Positions 1-7,147 of a stretch of DNA of 36,278 bases are shown piece after piece (within the stretch, counting starts at the first letter, position 1; each line of letters begins with the position of its first letter). Under the pieces are notes generated by a model. It was not told where the DNA came from, did not search any database, and saw nothing but the letters and a program-made list of their open reading frames with translations. The DNA is from a virus: positions 1 to 36,278 of the IMG/VR virus record IMGVR_UViG_3300042383_000067. One strand, 5' to 3'. A program made the translations under genes and the position numbers.

Positions 1-1314
1 TTCTGCTGGTTGGGCAATAAAGTCGCTGCTGTCGCGCCCAATTCGTAATGACCTGTGGATTCCTGAGTCGTCTAGTTTTTGGTTGTATCCGTCGTAGAAC
101 GACACCTGTTCAGTGATGAACATTTGTGCGTGGTGTGATTGTGGTGATGGTTGCAAAGCTGACAAGGCATTCGCGTGATCTAATTCTGTGGCACTAAACG
201 TGTTGGCTTTAGCGTCTTCACGGATCGAATATGCGACAGCAACCATCGGGGTGTTGCCTCCGCCTGTCCCCATTTTGGCTGACAAGGTTTGTGTTACACC
301 TTCTTTAGCAACCCTGGCTCCGTCACGATAAGAGTTCTCAAATAGCACCGGCTCGACTATGGCTGTGGTTGCTCGTGTGTCACCAACATCAAACGAGTTA
401 AGTGTTGGATTCACTTCGCCTTCAACCCATGTTTCGTCATCGGTTGCTGATTGCGCTCGACGAGACTTCACGAATGGTTCAACCACACACTTGTTCTCGT
501 TCACATACTGATTACTAATCATCTTCGCATCAGAAGTGTTGAGTGATCCAACAATGTCGGAGCCGAGTATCCCACCTTCAGTTACAAGATGACCACAATT
601 AACATCTTGATTTACGACTGTTGATTTGTGGTAGATGCTTGCTCCGATGGCGTTAACGATTGCACCATCGCCTCCAACGCCTTCTGTAAGCGTGAGGGCA
701 GCATTTTGCCTCTTTTGTTTGCCCTTCTTAGTATCCCCTCGCAAGCTTTCGGTGACAGGTAATAGCGGGTCTGGACATCGGTCGGCGGTTGCAGGATCAA
801 AGCAAGAGACGAGGAACACGCGCCTCCGTCGCTGGGGGATTCCGAAGTGTTGTGCGTCCAGCAAAGCGTACTCTTGGAGACACGCCCCTGCTTTAGCCAT
901 TTCATTGATGACTGTCCCGAAATCTCGTCCATTGTTTGAGGACAAAGCTCCTGCGACGTTCTCCCAAACTGTCCATCGGGGAAAAGTTCCATTGGTTGCA
1001 TCTCTCATCTCCTTTATGATTCGTACTGCTTCGTGGAATAGTCCTGATCGTTCGCCTTCTAAGCCTGCTCGTTTACCAGCAACGGAGAGGTCCTGGCATG
1101 GGCTGCCGAAAATAATGCAGTCAACTGGCGGTATCTCTGCACCATTAACATCGGAAACATCACCCCACTTGGGTATATCGGGCCAATGTTTATTGAGGAT
1201 TTGCTGACAGTTCTTATCCCATTCGACTTGGAACTTGCAGTCCCACCCTGCCTGTTCAAAGCCCATGTCAAACCCGCCGACACCAGCAAACAAACTTCCA
1301 AAAGTTAATGCCAT
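1..1314 (-). CDS. DNA (cytosine-5) methyltransferase, C-terminus cut by window edge
   Basis: The frame is open from an ATG at 1314 to the window edge and gives 438 residues without a stop. The C5-cytosine methyltransferase motifs are plain: SAM-binding motif I FAGVGGF at residues 9-15, the catalytic PCQ motif (Cys73) in GSPCQDLS at 70-77, ENV at 118-120 and QRRRR at 161-165. Residues from about 180 onward are the variable target-recognition region, with a Gly/Thr-rich stretch usual in phage Dcm-like enzymes. Motifs IX and X are not seen and should lie beyond base 1. The start overlaps the stop of the next upstream gene by one base (TAATG), so translation is probably coupled. The enzyme probably protects phage DNA from host restriction; its target sequence cannot be read from the protein. 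Confidence 0.95.
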   Translation of the reverse strand, partial: MALTFGSLFAGVGGFDMGFEQAGWDCKFQVEWDKNCQQILNKHWPDIPKWGDVSDVNGAEIPPVDCIIFGSPCQDLSVAGKRAGLEGERSGLFHEAVRIIKEMRDATNGTFPRWTVWENVAGALSSNNGRDFGTVINEMAKAGACLQEYALLDAQHFGIPQRRRRVFLVSCFDPATADRCPDPLLPVTESLRGDTKKGKQKRQNAALTLTEGVGGDGAIVNAIGASIYHKSTVVNQDVNCGHLVTEGGILGSDIVGSLNTSDAKMISNQYVNENKCVVEPFVKSRRAQSATDDETWVEGEVNPTLNSFDVGDTRATTAIVEPVLFENSYRDGARVAKEGVTQTLSAKMGTGGGNTPMVAVAYSIREDAKANTFSATELDHANALSALQPSPQSHHAQMFITEQVSFYDGYNQKLDDSGIHRSLRIGRDSSDFIAQPAE

Positions 1315-1658
1315 TAGAAACTCCTACATGGGCAAGATTTAACAAATCTTGGTTTGGTTGATTCATTATCTAAATCGTTGGTCGTGTAAATAAATCCGTT
1401 GTTGTCGCAGAGTTCGCAACCCACTTCTGCTTGACGTACACCCATCACACGCATAAACATTGACTTCACTTCATATTGTGTTGGATAGTGACCTAATGAT
1501 TCAGCGATTTTGAGTACCGCTTTGGCATCTTCTTCGGTTGCATCAAGCATCAGTTCGTCTTTAACCCAAGCGTTCTTTACGGTGTTGCGGGCGATATTCG
1601 TTGTTGGGTACATCCCGCACAGGCGGTCAACCATTAGTTCAATTAACGCTGGTGTCAC
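1314..1658 (-). CDS. Small protein with C-terminal zinc-ribbon-like cysteines, possible helicase loader
   Basis: This 114-residue protein has a helical N-terminal two thirds and a C-terminal cysteine cluster (CELC near residues 82-85 and CPC near 109-111) that looks like a small metal-binding knuckle. The N-terminal pattern, with a Tyr-Pro near residue 17, a following Trp, an acidic helix rich in Ala/Leu and then a Tyr-Pro-Thr turn near residue 58, resembles replisome-organiser or helicase-loader proteins of actinophages. That resemblance is an impression rather than a firm match. It starts four bases inside the upstream coiled-coil gene (ATGA overlap) and its stop overlaps the methyltransferase start. 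The gene is secure by context; the function is tentative. Confidence 0.75.
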   Translation of the reverse strand: MTPALIELMVDRLCGMYPTTNIARNTVKNAWVKDELMLDATEEDAKAVLKIAESLGHYPTQYEVKSMFMRVMGVRQAEVGCELCDNNGFIYTTNDLDNESTKPRFVKSCPCRSF

Positions 1659-1876
1659 AACTCCACACCCTGCGCGATATGTGTACGCAACCTGGAGATA
1701 ACTGACTCGGCTTGCTTTAGCGTGGCTCGACAGGCATCTAGTTCTAGGTGAAGTGAATCAGCTGCGTCCTTGTAACGGTCACGCTCCTCACGCAACAGTT
1801 CGTTCGCCATGTGCATCGCATCAACGCGATCCTTGTATTGCTCTAACTCAAACTCGATTGGTGTTTCTATACTCAC
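1655..1876 (-). CDS. Short coiled-coil protein of unknown function
   Basis: The gene encodes 73 residues from a GTG start at 1876, preceded by AGGAAGG about ten bases upstream. Nearly the whole chain is a charged heptad-like helix (residues 8-66, rich in Glu, Arg, Leu and Ala), so it is probably a coiled coil that oligomerises or binds a partner. It overlaps the end of the WhiB gene by 29 bases and its own stop overlaps the next gene start by four bases. No enzyme motif is visible. Confidence 0.7.
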   Translation of the reverse strand: MSIETPIEFELEQYKDRVDAMHMANELLREERDRYKDAADSLHLELDACRATLKQAESVISRLRTHIAQGVEL

Positions 1877-2138
1877 GTCGTAACGCCTTCCTCTGTAGTG
1901 GTGTTGTTCCTGCCCAGATACCTGACTTTATGTTGTTGTCCATAGCAAAGTCAAGACATTCTTTTTTTACTTTGCAACCGAAGCAAACAGTTCGTGCCTC
2001 GGTAAGCTTCATAATGTTGATTGCTTTTTCTTCCTCGTTTAGAAAGAACAGGTCTGGGCCTGCCCCTCGACACGCTGCTTCTTCCACGAAAGCAAACTGG
2101 TTGTTGACCAGGCTGTAATAATCTTCGGCTGCCGACAT
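1848..2138 (-). CDS. WhiB family iron-sulfur transcriptional regulator
   Basis: WhiB-like proteins bind a 4Fe-4S cluster through four cysteines and act with the housekeeping sigma factor. Here the cysteines are C23, C52, C55 and C61 (C-Xn-C-X2-C-X5-C), followed by the family turn as GIWAG at residues 73-77 and a basic C-terminus (RKALRREYR) that would contact DNA. The chosen start at 2138 has a GAGGGAG Shine-Dalgarno and gives 96 residues, the usual family size. An ATG at 2234 in the same frame would add 32 unlikely residues and overlap the upstream gene. The protein may reprogram host transcription or act in superinfection control, as proposed for other phage WhiB proteins. It is the strongest evidence for an actinobacterial host. 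Confidence 0.93.
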   Translation of the reverse strand: MSAAEDYYSLVNNQFAFVEEAACRGAGPDLFFLNEEEKAINIMKLTEARTVCFGCKVKKECLDFAMDNNIKSGIWAGTTPLQRKALRREYRNTNRV

Positions 2139-2170
2139 TTCTTCTCCCTCGTTGTCGTCTTGATATTCGT

Positions 2171-2665
2171 CTATAGATTCCAATGCCTTAGCCCGCCGTT
2201 CCTGTATAAGTATCGGGCTACCGCAAGGTTGCACCGTACATTAAACAGTACCGACAGATCGCCTCTTTGTGAAGCACATTCTTTAGCCGTTACAGAGACC
2301 CAGCTGGAGTTAATCTGAAGGATGCCCCTATCTTGTGAGCCGTTACGGTTCAGGGTTTTGTTGTGAGCCAACGGGTTGCATCGGCTTTCCCTGTATGCGA
2401 TGTAAGAGAATGTTTGAACGGGTAGCCCGAACTCTGCGAACTCATCCTCCCATTGGGGGCAACGCTTCGATTTGTCCTTAGGTACACCCTCTGGAACGAC
2501 CTCGGCGGGTAGCACCAGAACCTTGTCAGACGCTCTGTAAGCCTCCGAGAGAGGCGATACTGACGGGTTCGCAGGGTTGGCAGGGGCTTCAGCAGCATGA
2601 ACCATACTGCCGAAGGTAATCGTCCCTACTAGAGCAACGGCAAATAGCCGTACAAGTGATCTCAT
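2171..2665 (-). CDS. Secreted lysozyme/transglycosylase-like protein
   Basis: The start at 2665 has GGAGG four bases upstream. It gives 164 residues beginning with a signal peptide: basic MRSLVR, a hydrophobic core and a likely cut after VHA at about residue 24. The lytic transglycosylase/lysozyme signature is present: the probable catalytic Glu93 in YRESRCNP and GILQIN at 114-119, with an ArgHisTrp end. A Pro-rich linker (28-40) separates the signal from the domain. Two or three cysteine pairs could form disulfides outside the cell. It is far from the holin and endolysin cluster, lying between the recombination genes and WhiB. It may therefore act on the wall at another stage, or be an accessory lysin exported by the host Sec machinery. 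Confidence 0.85.
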   Translation of the reverse strand: MRSLVRLFAVALVGTITFGSMVHAAEAPANPANPSVSPLSEAYRASDKVLVLPAEVVPEGVPKDKSKRCPQWEDEFAEFGLPVQTFSYIAYRESRCNPLAHNKTLNRNGSQDRGILQINSSWVSVTAKECASQRGDLSVLFNVRCNLAVARYLYRNGGLRHWNL

Positions 2666-2699
2666 CGGTCCTCCAAGACTAGCAAATTTTAGGTAATGC

Positions 2700-3161
2700 T
2701 TATGAGATAAGGGAAACCAGTTCCGCGAACTCATCCAATGTCATTAACACGATACCGTCGCTACTGCCATCAGGCATAGCAATCATCGCGAAAGGTCGTA
2801 TGTCACCCAACGACTTTGATGCTTCAGATTGTAAACGAGCCTGGTTGAAACGAGTAGCGATTGGACCCACCTGCGCACCGGCTTTGACTTCGACACGAAA
2901 GTAGCCACCCCAATGTTCTTCATGGCGAGTGCCTGCATTACCTGTCGCACTAAGACCCAACTTCTTCCTAGCACGTCTAGCTTTGCTATCACCCTTAGTT
3001 CGTGATCGTTTTCCGCGAGCAACAGGATCGTTACATCCTTTGACCCGTCGCTTACCGTCACGAGCTTCACGTCCCAAAGTTCCGAACTTGGGGCATCCAT
3101 CAACCGTACATTTGTCTCTGTTTCCCTCACAGTAATCCTTCCTGTTCTGTTCGACTGGCAT
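2700..3161 (-). CDS. Putative PD-(D/E)XK-type nuclease with N-terminal cysteine cluster
   Basis: The product has 153 residues. The first 45 hold four cysteines (11, 18, 23 and 43) that could form a zinc site. A strongly basic stretch (residues 48-68) follows, and then a core in which EVK at 91-93 with an upstream acid (Asp58 or Glu82) resembles the E-x-K active site of restriction-endonuclease-fold nucleases. The AxxxFNQAR helix after the motif is also seen in Holliday-junction resolvase-like phage proteins. The start overlaps the stop of the annealing-protein gene by one base (TAATG). This placement directly after exonuclease and annealing genes supports a recombination role. The fold assignment is an inference and needs structure prediction. 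Confidence 0.55.
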   Translation of the reverse strand: MPVEQNRKDYCEGNRDKCTVDGCPKFGTLGREARDGKRRVKGCNDPVARGKRSRTKGDSKARRARKKLGLSATGNAGTRHEEHWGGYFRVEVKAGAQVGPIATRFNQARLQSEASKSLGDIRPFAMIAMPDGSSDGIVLMTLDEFAELVSLIS

Positions 3162-4132
3162 TACGCCTTCAGGATGGTGATGAGTTCAGAAATCTCTGAC
3201 TTGGTGAGGGCTTCCAACGATTCGATGACACGACCTGTTGAGTCTGATGCCATAGACAGTTGCTCCGCTTTAGTTGCGATGCCTTTGCCTGATGCCAAAG
3301 CCCTGAACATACCGATCTGTTTCGTTGTTGCCGGTGCGCCAGGTTCCTTGATCTGTGGTGAGCCGTTAGCAGGGTGGTTCGCTTTGGATTCTGCGATCAC
3401 TTCCTCGGCAGAGAACATATTGATTACCGCTGCTACTGCTTCTTCAGTGTTCTTGAACGCAGGGTTGAAGTCGTCCATCACTTCAGGTTCTTCCTCAGCA
3501 AAAGATGCGGCCAACTCTTTTGCTTTGGCAAACGCTTCACGTAACGCAGGCATCTGTGATTCCTTCAAATCAGCGAGGTCAATCTTTGCTGACTTCGCAA
3601 TCTGTTCATGGTCCAGTCCCGCGCCCTTGCAAGCATCCACGAAACGTTTGATGTTGTCCATTGACACCAACGGATCAGCAGGCTTATCTGGTTTAGCGTA
3701 CTCACTCTTTGCTACGGGAGCAGACTTAGAAACAGTAATTGACGGGGTGTGTGATACATCTTCCCATTCCTGCTTAGTCCACAACGCAAGACATACACCG
3801 AAGCGCATCGCAGCGTTACGGATGAAGTCTGAGATCAGCTCTTTGAGTAGGTCAGGTTTGTTGTGCATGACTGAGCCAACACCCAGGCGACGTACGCCGA
3901 GGATGGTGAGCCAGCCTGCCATGTGTGCCATGCCGTTCTCTACACGGTAAGCCGGTAGGCCGTTGACATCAAACGCGGTTGGTTCCCATGTCCATTCAGG
4001 GTCAATCTCGATAAGCATTTTGGTTACGTCGGCGTGACCTACGAAGTCAAGTTGCATCCCACCTTTAGGTAGTTTGCCTACGATCTTCGGGTCTGGTACG
4101 CCGTACTTGCTAATGATTTCTTCTAGTTTCAT
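3161..4132 (-). CDS. Single-strand annealing protein, Rad52/ERF-like
   Basis: The product has 323 residues. The core at about 25-120 has the features of the Rad52/Sak/ERF-type annealing proteins: a GHADVTKMLIEIDPEW-type beginning, a hydrophobic strand AGWLTILG near 72-79 and the helix with SDFIRNAAMRFGV near 101-113 that ends in ALW. The middle (150-260) is an acidic, Ala-rich linker. The last 50 residues form a small helical module starting TTKQIGMF that is common at the ends of phage recombination proteins. AAGGAGG precedes the start, and the ATG overlaps the stop of the exonuclease gene (TAATG). Its role would be annealing complementary strands after resection by the neighbouring YqaJ enzyme. 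Confidence 0.8.
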   Translation of the reverse strand: MKLEEIISKYGVPDPKIVGKLPKGGMQLDFVGHADVTKMLIEIDPEWTWEPTAFDVNGLPAYRVENGMAHMAGWLTILGVRRLGVGSVMHNKPDLLKELISDFIRNAAMRFGVCLALWTKQEWEDVSHTPSITVSKSAPVAKSEYAKPDKPADPLVSMDNIKRFVDACKGAGLDHEQIAKSAKIDLADLKESQMPALREAFAKAKELAASFAEEEPEVMDDFNPAFKNTEEAVAAVINMFSAEEVIAESKANHPANGSPQIKEPGAPATTKQIGMFRALASGKGIATKAEQLSMASDSTGRVIESLEALTKSEISELITILKA

Positions 4133-5079
4133 TACTTCGCCTCCTTAGCGATGATCCGCATAGTGCGGAAGGTTGATGTTTTCTTAAACTTCTCTGCCAA
4201 CGCAGGATGTTCTGCCTCAAACTTCTTGGTGTCAAACGATGTGCGTTTGCTGTTCTTCCACGATACGACCTGGGTTCCGTCAATCGCACCATACTCAGCG
4301 TCCTGTAACAACATCGCCAACTCACCCTTGATGAGTTCCTCGACAGCTTCAGCCTGCTTCTTCTGTTCACGCGCTTGCGCTAAACGCTCTAAACTCGCAT
4401 ACACCTCATGCCCCAATACGACCGTGTTTCCATAACCTTCGGGGTAGAGCGAGACGGCGTTGTCATAGGTGGGATCAGCCACGTCAGGCATCATGCCCAT
4501 GTCGATGAAGCCCAAGAATTTGCGGGCTGCTTCTATGTGAATCTGTTTTTCGTCACTGCTCACGGTTTGTGTATGGAACTGGAGTTGGAGGTCGCTGTCA
4601 AAAATGATCCAGTTGATCTCGTTACTACCAGTACATATCGCTTGTTGAACTCCTTGCCAGTACCAGGTTCGGGAAAGTTGTCCCGTCCATCGCTTGTTAT
4701 ATGTTTTGAGTTCGTAAAACTTTCCGTTGAGTGAACGACCGTCCATTGTGGACATGAGGCGTACACCGGAATCTTCAAAGCAATACAGTTCTGCTGGTTC
4801 GGTGATGGTTTCGTTGAGGATTTCTCCTGCCCAACCCATGAGTGGGCCTTCAAGGATTGTGCCTCGACGCATCGCATCGTTCTGTTCTTTTGGCACAGGG
4901 GGCGTTGCTGCCAATAGTTCTACCGCAAGGTCAGCTGGTGTGGTGTATTTGTGTTCACCGTGAATTGCTGCGGCTACTGATGCGGTGATTCGTTTCTCAC
5001 CTTTTTCGTTTGCCCAACGTAGGTTCAACCAGTCTTGGCTGCCGTGGGTTGGCTTTGGGATTGTGTATAGGTTCTGCAT
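4132..5079 (-). CDS. YqaJ-type recombinase exonuclease (lambda exonuclease family)
   Basis: The 315-residue product carries the YqaJ viral recombinase pattern: GSQDWLNLRW at residues 13-22, the RITAS turn at 30-34, RRGTILEGPL with Glu77 at 71-80, the metal-binding Asp113 in TMDG, the ELK motif at 123-125 and the WQGVQQ helix at 141-146. It should resect double-stranded ends 5' to 3' to leave 3' single strands for the annealing protein next to it. A near-perfect AGGAGG lies six bases before the ATG, and a promoter-like sequence is positioned just upstream (5111..5140). A coiled-coil-like helix at about 240-270 follows the catalytic core, and the C-terminus (SKRTSFDTKKF) is the usual family ending. 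Confidence 0.92.
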   Translation of the reverse strand: MQNLYTIPKPTHGSQDWLNLRWANEKGEKRITASVAAAIHGEHKYTTPADLAVELLAATPPVPKEQNDAMRRGTILEGPLMGWAGEILNETITEPAELYCFEDSGVRLMSTMDGRSLNGKFYELKTYNKRWTGQLSRTWYWQGVQQAICTGSNEINWIIFDSDLQLQFHTQTVSSDEKQIHIEAARKFLGFIDMGMMPDVADPTYDNAVSLYPEGYGNTVVLGHEVYASLERLAQAREQKKQAEAVEELIKGELAMLLQDAEYGAIDGTQVVSWKNSKRTSFDTKKFEAEHPALAEKFKKTSTFRTMRIIAKEAK

Positions 5080-5110
5080 TTTTCCTCCTATGGTTTGTGC
5101 AGGTATTTTT

Positions 5111-5140
5111 AATCTAGGGGTGTGACACGGTTAATGTCAA
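5111..5140 (-). promoter_or_regulatory. Candidate sigma70-type promoter for the recombination genes
   Basis: On the minus strand a perfect TTGACA (5135..5140) is followed after 18 bases by TAGATT (5111..5116). Transcription would begin near 5104, about 25 bases before the YqaJ start codon and its AGGAGG site. The -35 box sits inside the end of the upstream 93-residue gene. The match is by eye. Confidence 0.45.
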
Positions 5141-5395
5141 GTCAATCGCTTTCATGTCGCGCACCATCGCTACAGGGATATGTATAGCGTGGATGCCTTC
5201 TTCTTTGCAGATGGTTTGCCATACGGTCACATGGTTTTCTTTAGACCCAGGTTCACCAACAGGGATGAGGAACCCTACGGTGTCAACAAGACATTCACCG
5301 TCATCCTCGTAGGACGGCATATCTAGCCAGCCACCTTCGGACAGATGGGTGTCAGCCCACTGGATATAGACAACGGTTCTATTCGTCAAAGTCAT
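5114..5395 (-). CDS. Conserved-looking small phage protein, unknown function
   Basis: This 93-residue protein begins at an ATG with GGAG about nine bases upstream. The pattern is like that of a widespread small phage protein: an N-terminal strand ending YIQWADTHLSEGGW, then a Cys-Leu-Val-Asp-Thr-Val-Gly-Phe-Leu strand, and later an IPVAMVRDM segment. It is probably a compact alpha/beta fold. No catalytic residues stand out. It overlaps the 30-residue gene upstream by 17 bases and lies between the metallophosphoesterase and exonuclease genes, so it probably belongs to the DNA-metabolism operon. Confidence 0.7.
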   Translation of the reverse strand: MTLTNRTVVYIQWADTHLSEGGWLDMPSYEDDGECLVDTVGFLIPVGEPGSKENHVTVWQTICKEEGIHAIHIPVAMVRDMKAIDLTLTVSHP

Positions 5396-5471
5396 CGGGC
5401 TTTTCTCCGCAGTCAGGGTTACGTGGGATCACCCCACGATAGACGCATAGGCAAAGTCGAGCGTCACTCAC
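5379..5471 (-). CDS. Very short cysteine-motif protein (30 residues)
   Basis: A GTG start at 5471 is preceded by AAGGAGG at ideal spacing, and the GTGA junction overlaps the stop of the metallophosphoesterase. It encodes 30 residues with CLC at 7-9 and a further Cys21 after a YRGVIPRNP stretch, then an acidic end (PDDFDE). The three cysteines could hold a metal. The strong ribosome site, the stop-start overlap and the protein-like composition support a real gene, although it is below usual gene-finding length limits. Its function is unknown. Confidence 0.6.
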   Translation of the reverse strand: MSDARLCLCVYRGVIPRNPDCGEKPDDFDE

Positions 5472-6523
5472 CAGCCCTCCTTCTTCCGATCCATACAGAA
5501 CACGGGTGCTTGAATGGTCATGTTCCGGTCAGGGGTAACAATGGCTAGGGCTTGCTGTGGTTGCTCATGTCCAAAGCCCATGAGTAGGGCGTATTCGTCA
5601 AAGCCTTTCATGCTGCCGTTCACCACCATTGACGGGGTAGAGATGTACTGATGCCAATGTCCCAACCAAAGGGTTTGGAATGATTTGTTGGTTGCCATGT
5701 AGCGGGCGTGTTTCTTTGCTCGCATCCGCATGATCGGTGGATAGATACCGCCGATACCACCACCACCTGAAACCTGGTCGCCGTGAGTCAACAAATGTCC
5801 GTGACCATAAATCTGTATCAGACAGTCAGCTGACTCAGGGATAGTGAACGTGACACGCTTATCTTTTTCAAAGTGTCGCTCGACCATCTTGGCAAGCAAC
5901 CAGTCAAAGTTTGTTTTGACACGCTGTTTCATTCGTGGCTTACGAGTCATACGACCGTGATTACCTACAACAGAGGCGACATGGATTTTGCCGAACTCTG
6001 TGGCGAGTAGGTCAACAGCAGCCGACACTTGTTCAGCCCAGAACAGTAGTGAACCGAGCATGGTGTCTGCGTTGGTGTCGTGTAGTTCTTCGTGGATGTC
6101 ACCGCTAAAGATGTCACCACCCAAGATCAGTACTACACCGTCATAGTCCACGCCTGCAAGATAATGTCGCGCAAGTTTGATTACATTCTGTGACCATTTC
6201 TCTAAACGCATCACAGCGATCTGACGGTTGTATGCGTTCAACCCTTCCATTTCTTCAGGGTTTACTACCTCATCAAAGTGGGTGTCACTCAACATGACAA
6301 CAAGGGTTGCTGCTGATCGTTTCGGTTTAGCCGGAGCCAACCATGTTGGGGGTTGAACACTTAGCCCGTCAACCTCATCAACAACAGACAGCACTCGTTC
6401 CAGTTCGTCTATCTTGGTTTGTAGTCGAGCGTTCTGATTAGCGAACGAATCACGTTGCTTTCGGATACGCACAATGTCCGTGTCCACTTCGGATTGTTTT
6501 CCGAGTTCATCCTTTAGTGACAT
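5468..6523 (-). CDS. Metallophosphoesterase (calcineurin-like / SbcD-like)
   Basis: The 351-residue protein has all five blocks of the calcineurin-like phosphoesterase fold: DTH at 80-82, GGD at 135-137, GNHGR at 187-191, THGD near 247-249 and GHWH at 288-291. These residues bind two metal ions. Residues 18-50 form a predicted coiled coil in front of the domain. Phage proteins of this type are often placed with SbcD/Mre11-like nucleases, and the neighbours here (exonuclease, annealing protein) fit a role in DNA processing; a nucleotide phosphatase role remains possible. GAGGGG lies upstream of the ATG. The gene overlaps the upstream gene by 17 bases. Confidence 0.88.
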   Translation of the reverse strand: MSLKDELGKQSEVDTDIVRIRKQRDSFANQNARLQTKIDELERVLSVVDEVDGLSVQPPTWLAPAKPKRSAATLVVMLSDTHFDEVVNPEEMEGLNAYNRQIAVMRLEKWSQNVIKLARHYLAGVDYDGVVLILGGDIFSGDIHEELHDTNADTMLGSLLFWAEQVSAAVDLLATEFGKIHVASVVGNHGRMTRKPRMKQRVKTNFDWLLAKMVERHFEKDKRVTFTIPESADCLIQIYGHGHLLTHGDQVSGGGGIGGIYPPIMRMRAKKHARYMATNKSFQTLWLGHWHQYISTPSMVVNGSMKGFDEYALLMGFGHEQPQQALAIVTPDRNMTIQAPVFCMDRKKEGW

Positions 6524-6767
6524 GAGCGAATTCCCCTCGTCGATACTTGTTGATTGAAGATGAATCTAAGTCTATTCCGCGTCTCTCTAATACCCTGCTG
6601 ATTGTCGGCGCAGGGATCGTGTAATCGTCTAACGCTTCAATAAGTTCTTTGCGATCTGCTTCGTCCATTCCTTCAAGTACACGCTGGATTCTTGGGATGC
6701 GGCCTGACGGCACAGTTTTTTCAGATCGTATTTCACTTAGCAGACTTTGCTTTACGGGCTTGCTCAA
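6507..6767 (-). CDS. Small putative HTH DNA-binding protein
   Basis: The gene encodes 86 residues from a TTG start with GAGGGAG about nine bases upstream. Residues 39-78 contain a helix-turn-helix-like arrangement: an acidic helix ending EALDDYTIPAPTISRVL, a turn at RRGIDLDSS and a recognition-like helix SINKYRRGEF. Arg-Gly in that last position is common in phage HTH proteins that choose DNA or terminase-like sites. It overlaps both neighbours and belongs to the same operon as the metallophosphoesterase. The DNA-binding role is an inference from pattern. Confidence 0.65.
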   Translation of the reverse strand: MSKPVKQSLLSEIRSEKTVPSGRIPRIQRVLEGMDEADRKELIEALDDYTIPAPTISRVLERRGIDLDSSSINKYRRGEFAHVTKG

Positions 6768-6903
6768 CTCTTGCTCCCTCTATGAGTTTGTTTATCTTCT
6801 CGATAACTTCCCATAGTGCGTCAGCTTGATCCCTCCCAGGATTTGATTTGAGGAGACAGTCACGCACCAAAGTTAACTCAACGGTAGTTAATCCTTTTGC
6901 CAT
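6733..6903 (-). CDS. Small helical protein (56 residues), unknown function
   Basis: An ATG at 6903 with AAAGG about nine bases upstream opens a 56-codon frame ending TGA at 6733, overlapping the next gene by 35 bases. The product is mostly helical and amphipathic: an N-terminal VELTLVRDCLLKS segment, an aromatic-containing ADALWEVIEKINKLI helix, and a basic tail ARKAKSAK. The gene fills what would otherwise be a gap between the holin-like gene and the HTH gene. No function is recognised. Confidence 0.6.
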   Translation of the reverse strand: MAKGLTTVELTLVRDCLLKSNPGRDQADALWEVIEKINKLIEGARVEQARKAKSAK

Positions 6904-6933
6904 TTGCAAGCACCTTTCTTTGGGTGACTTACC

Positions 6934-7146
6934 CTAGTGCTTGGCGATGTGTTCCGTCAACCGATCAGAAACCTTGTCCACCTTGTCTTCGGTGCGGTCT
7001 TGCGCCCTACGCATTAGACGCAACATAGCCATAACGGTGTCATGGTCTTTGCGGTTCTCAGCTTTGAAACGTTGGATTACTACGGTTAGCAGACCAAAAG
7101 CACCAGTAACAGCAGCAGCAAGAACGAGAGCGATCCCAGAATCCAC
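6934..7146 (-). CDS. Holin-like one-helix membrane protein
   Basis: From a GTG at 7146, two codons past the endolysin stop, the frame gives a 70-residue protein. It has a short acidic N-terminus, one hydrophobic segment (IALVLAAAVTGAFGLLTVVI, residues 5-24) and a charged cytoplasmic helix with ENRKDHDTV and a His-rich end. The layout matches the actinophage holin-like family DUF2746, where Asn-x-x-Asp-His after the membrane segment is typical. An ATG at 7209 would add 21 residues and overlap the endolysin gene by 62 bases; it lacks a good ribosome site, so the shorter start is preferred. It sits directly downstream of the endolysin, as expected in a lysis cassette. Confidence 0.65.
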   Translation of the reverse strand: MDSGIALVLAAAVTGAFGLLTVVIQRFKAENRKDHDTVMAMLRLMRRAQDRTEDKVDKVSDRLTEHIAKH

Positions 7147-7147
7147 A

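Noticed and set aside
2139-2234. Longer WhiB start at 2234
   Set aside because: The extra 32 residues lie inside the lysozyme-like gene, and the start at 2138 has a much better ribosome site and family-typical length.
3174-3950. Long open frame on the plus strand (258 codons)
   Set aside because: It runs opposite the well-supported annealing-protein gene, has no ribosome site or neighbour genes on that strand, and its composition is a mirror of the true frame.
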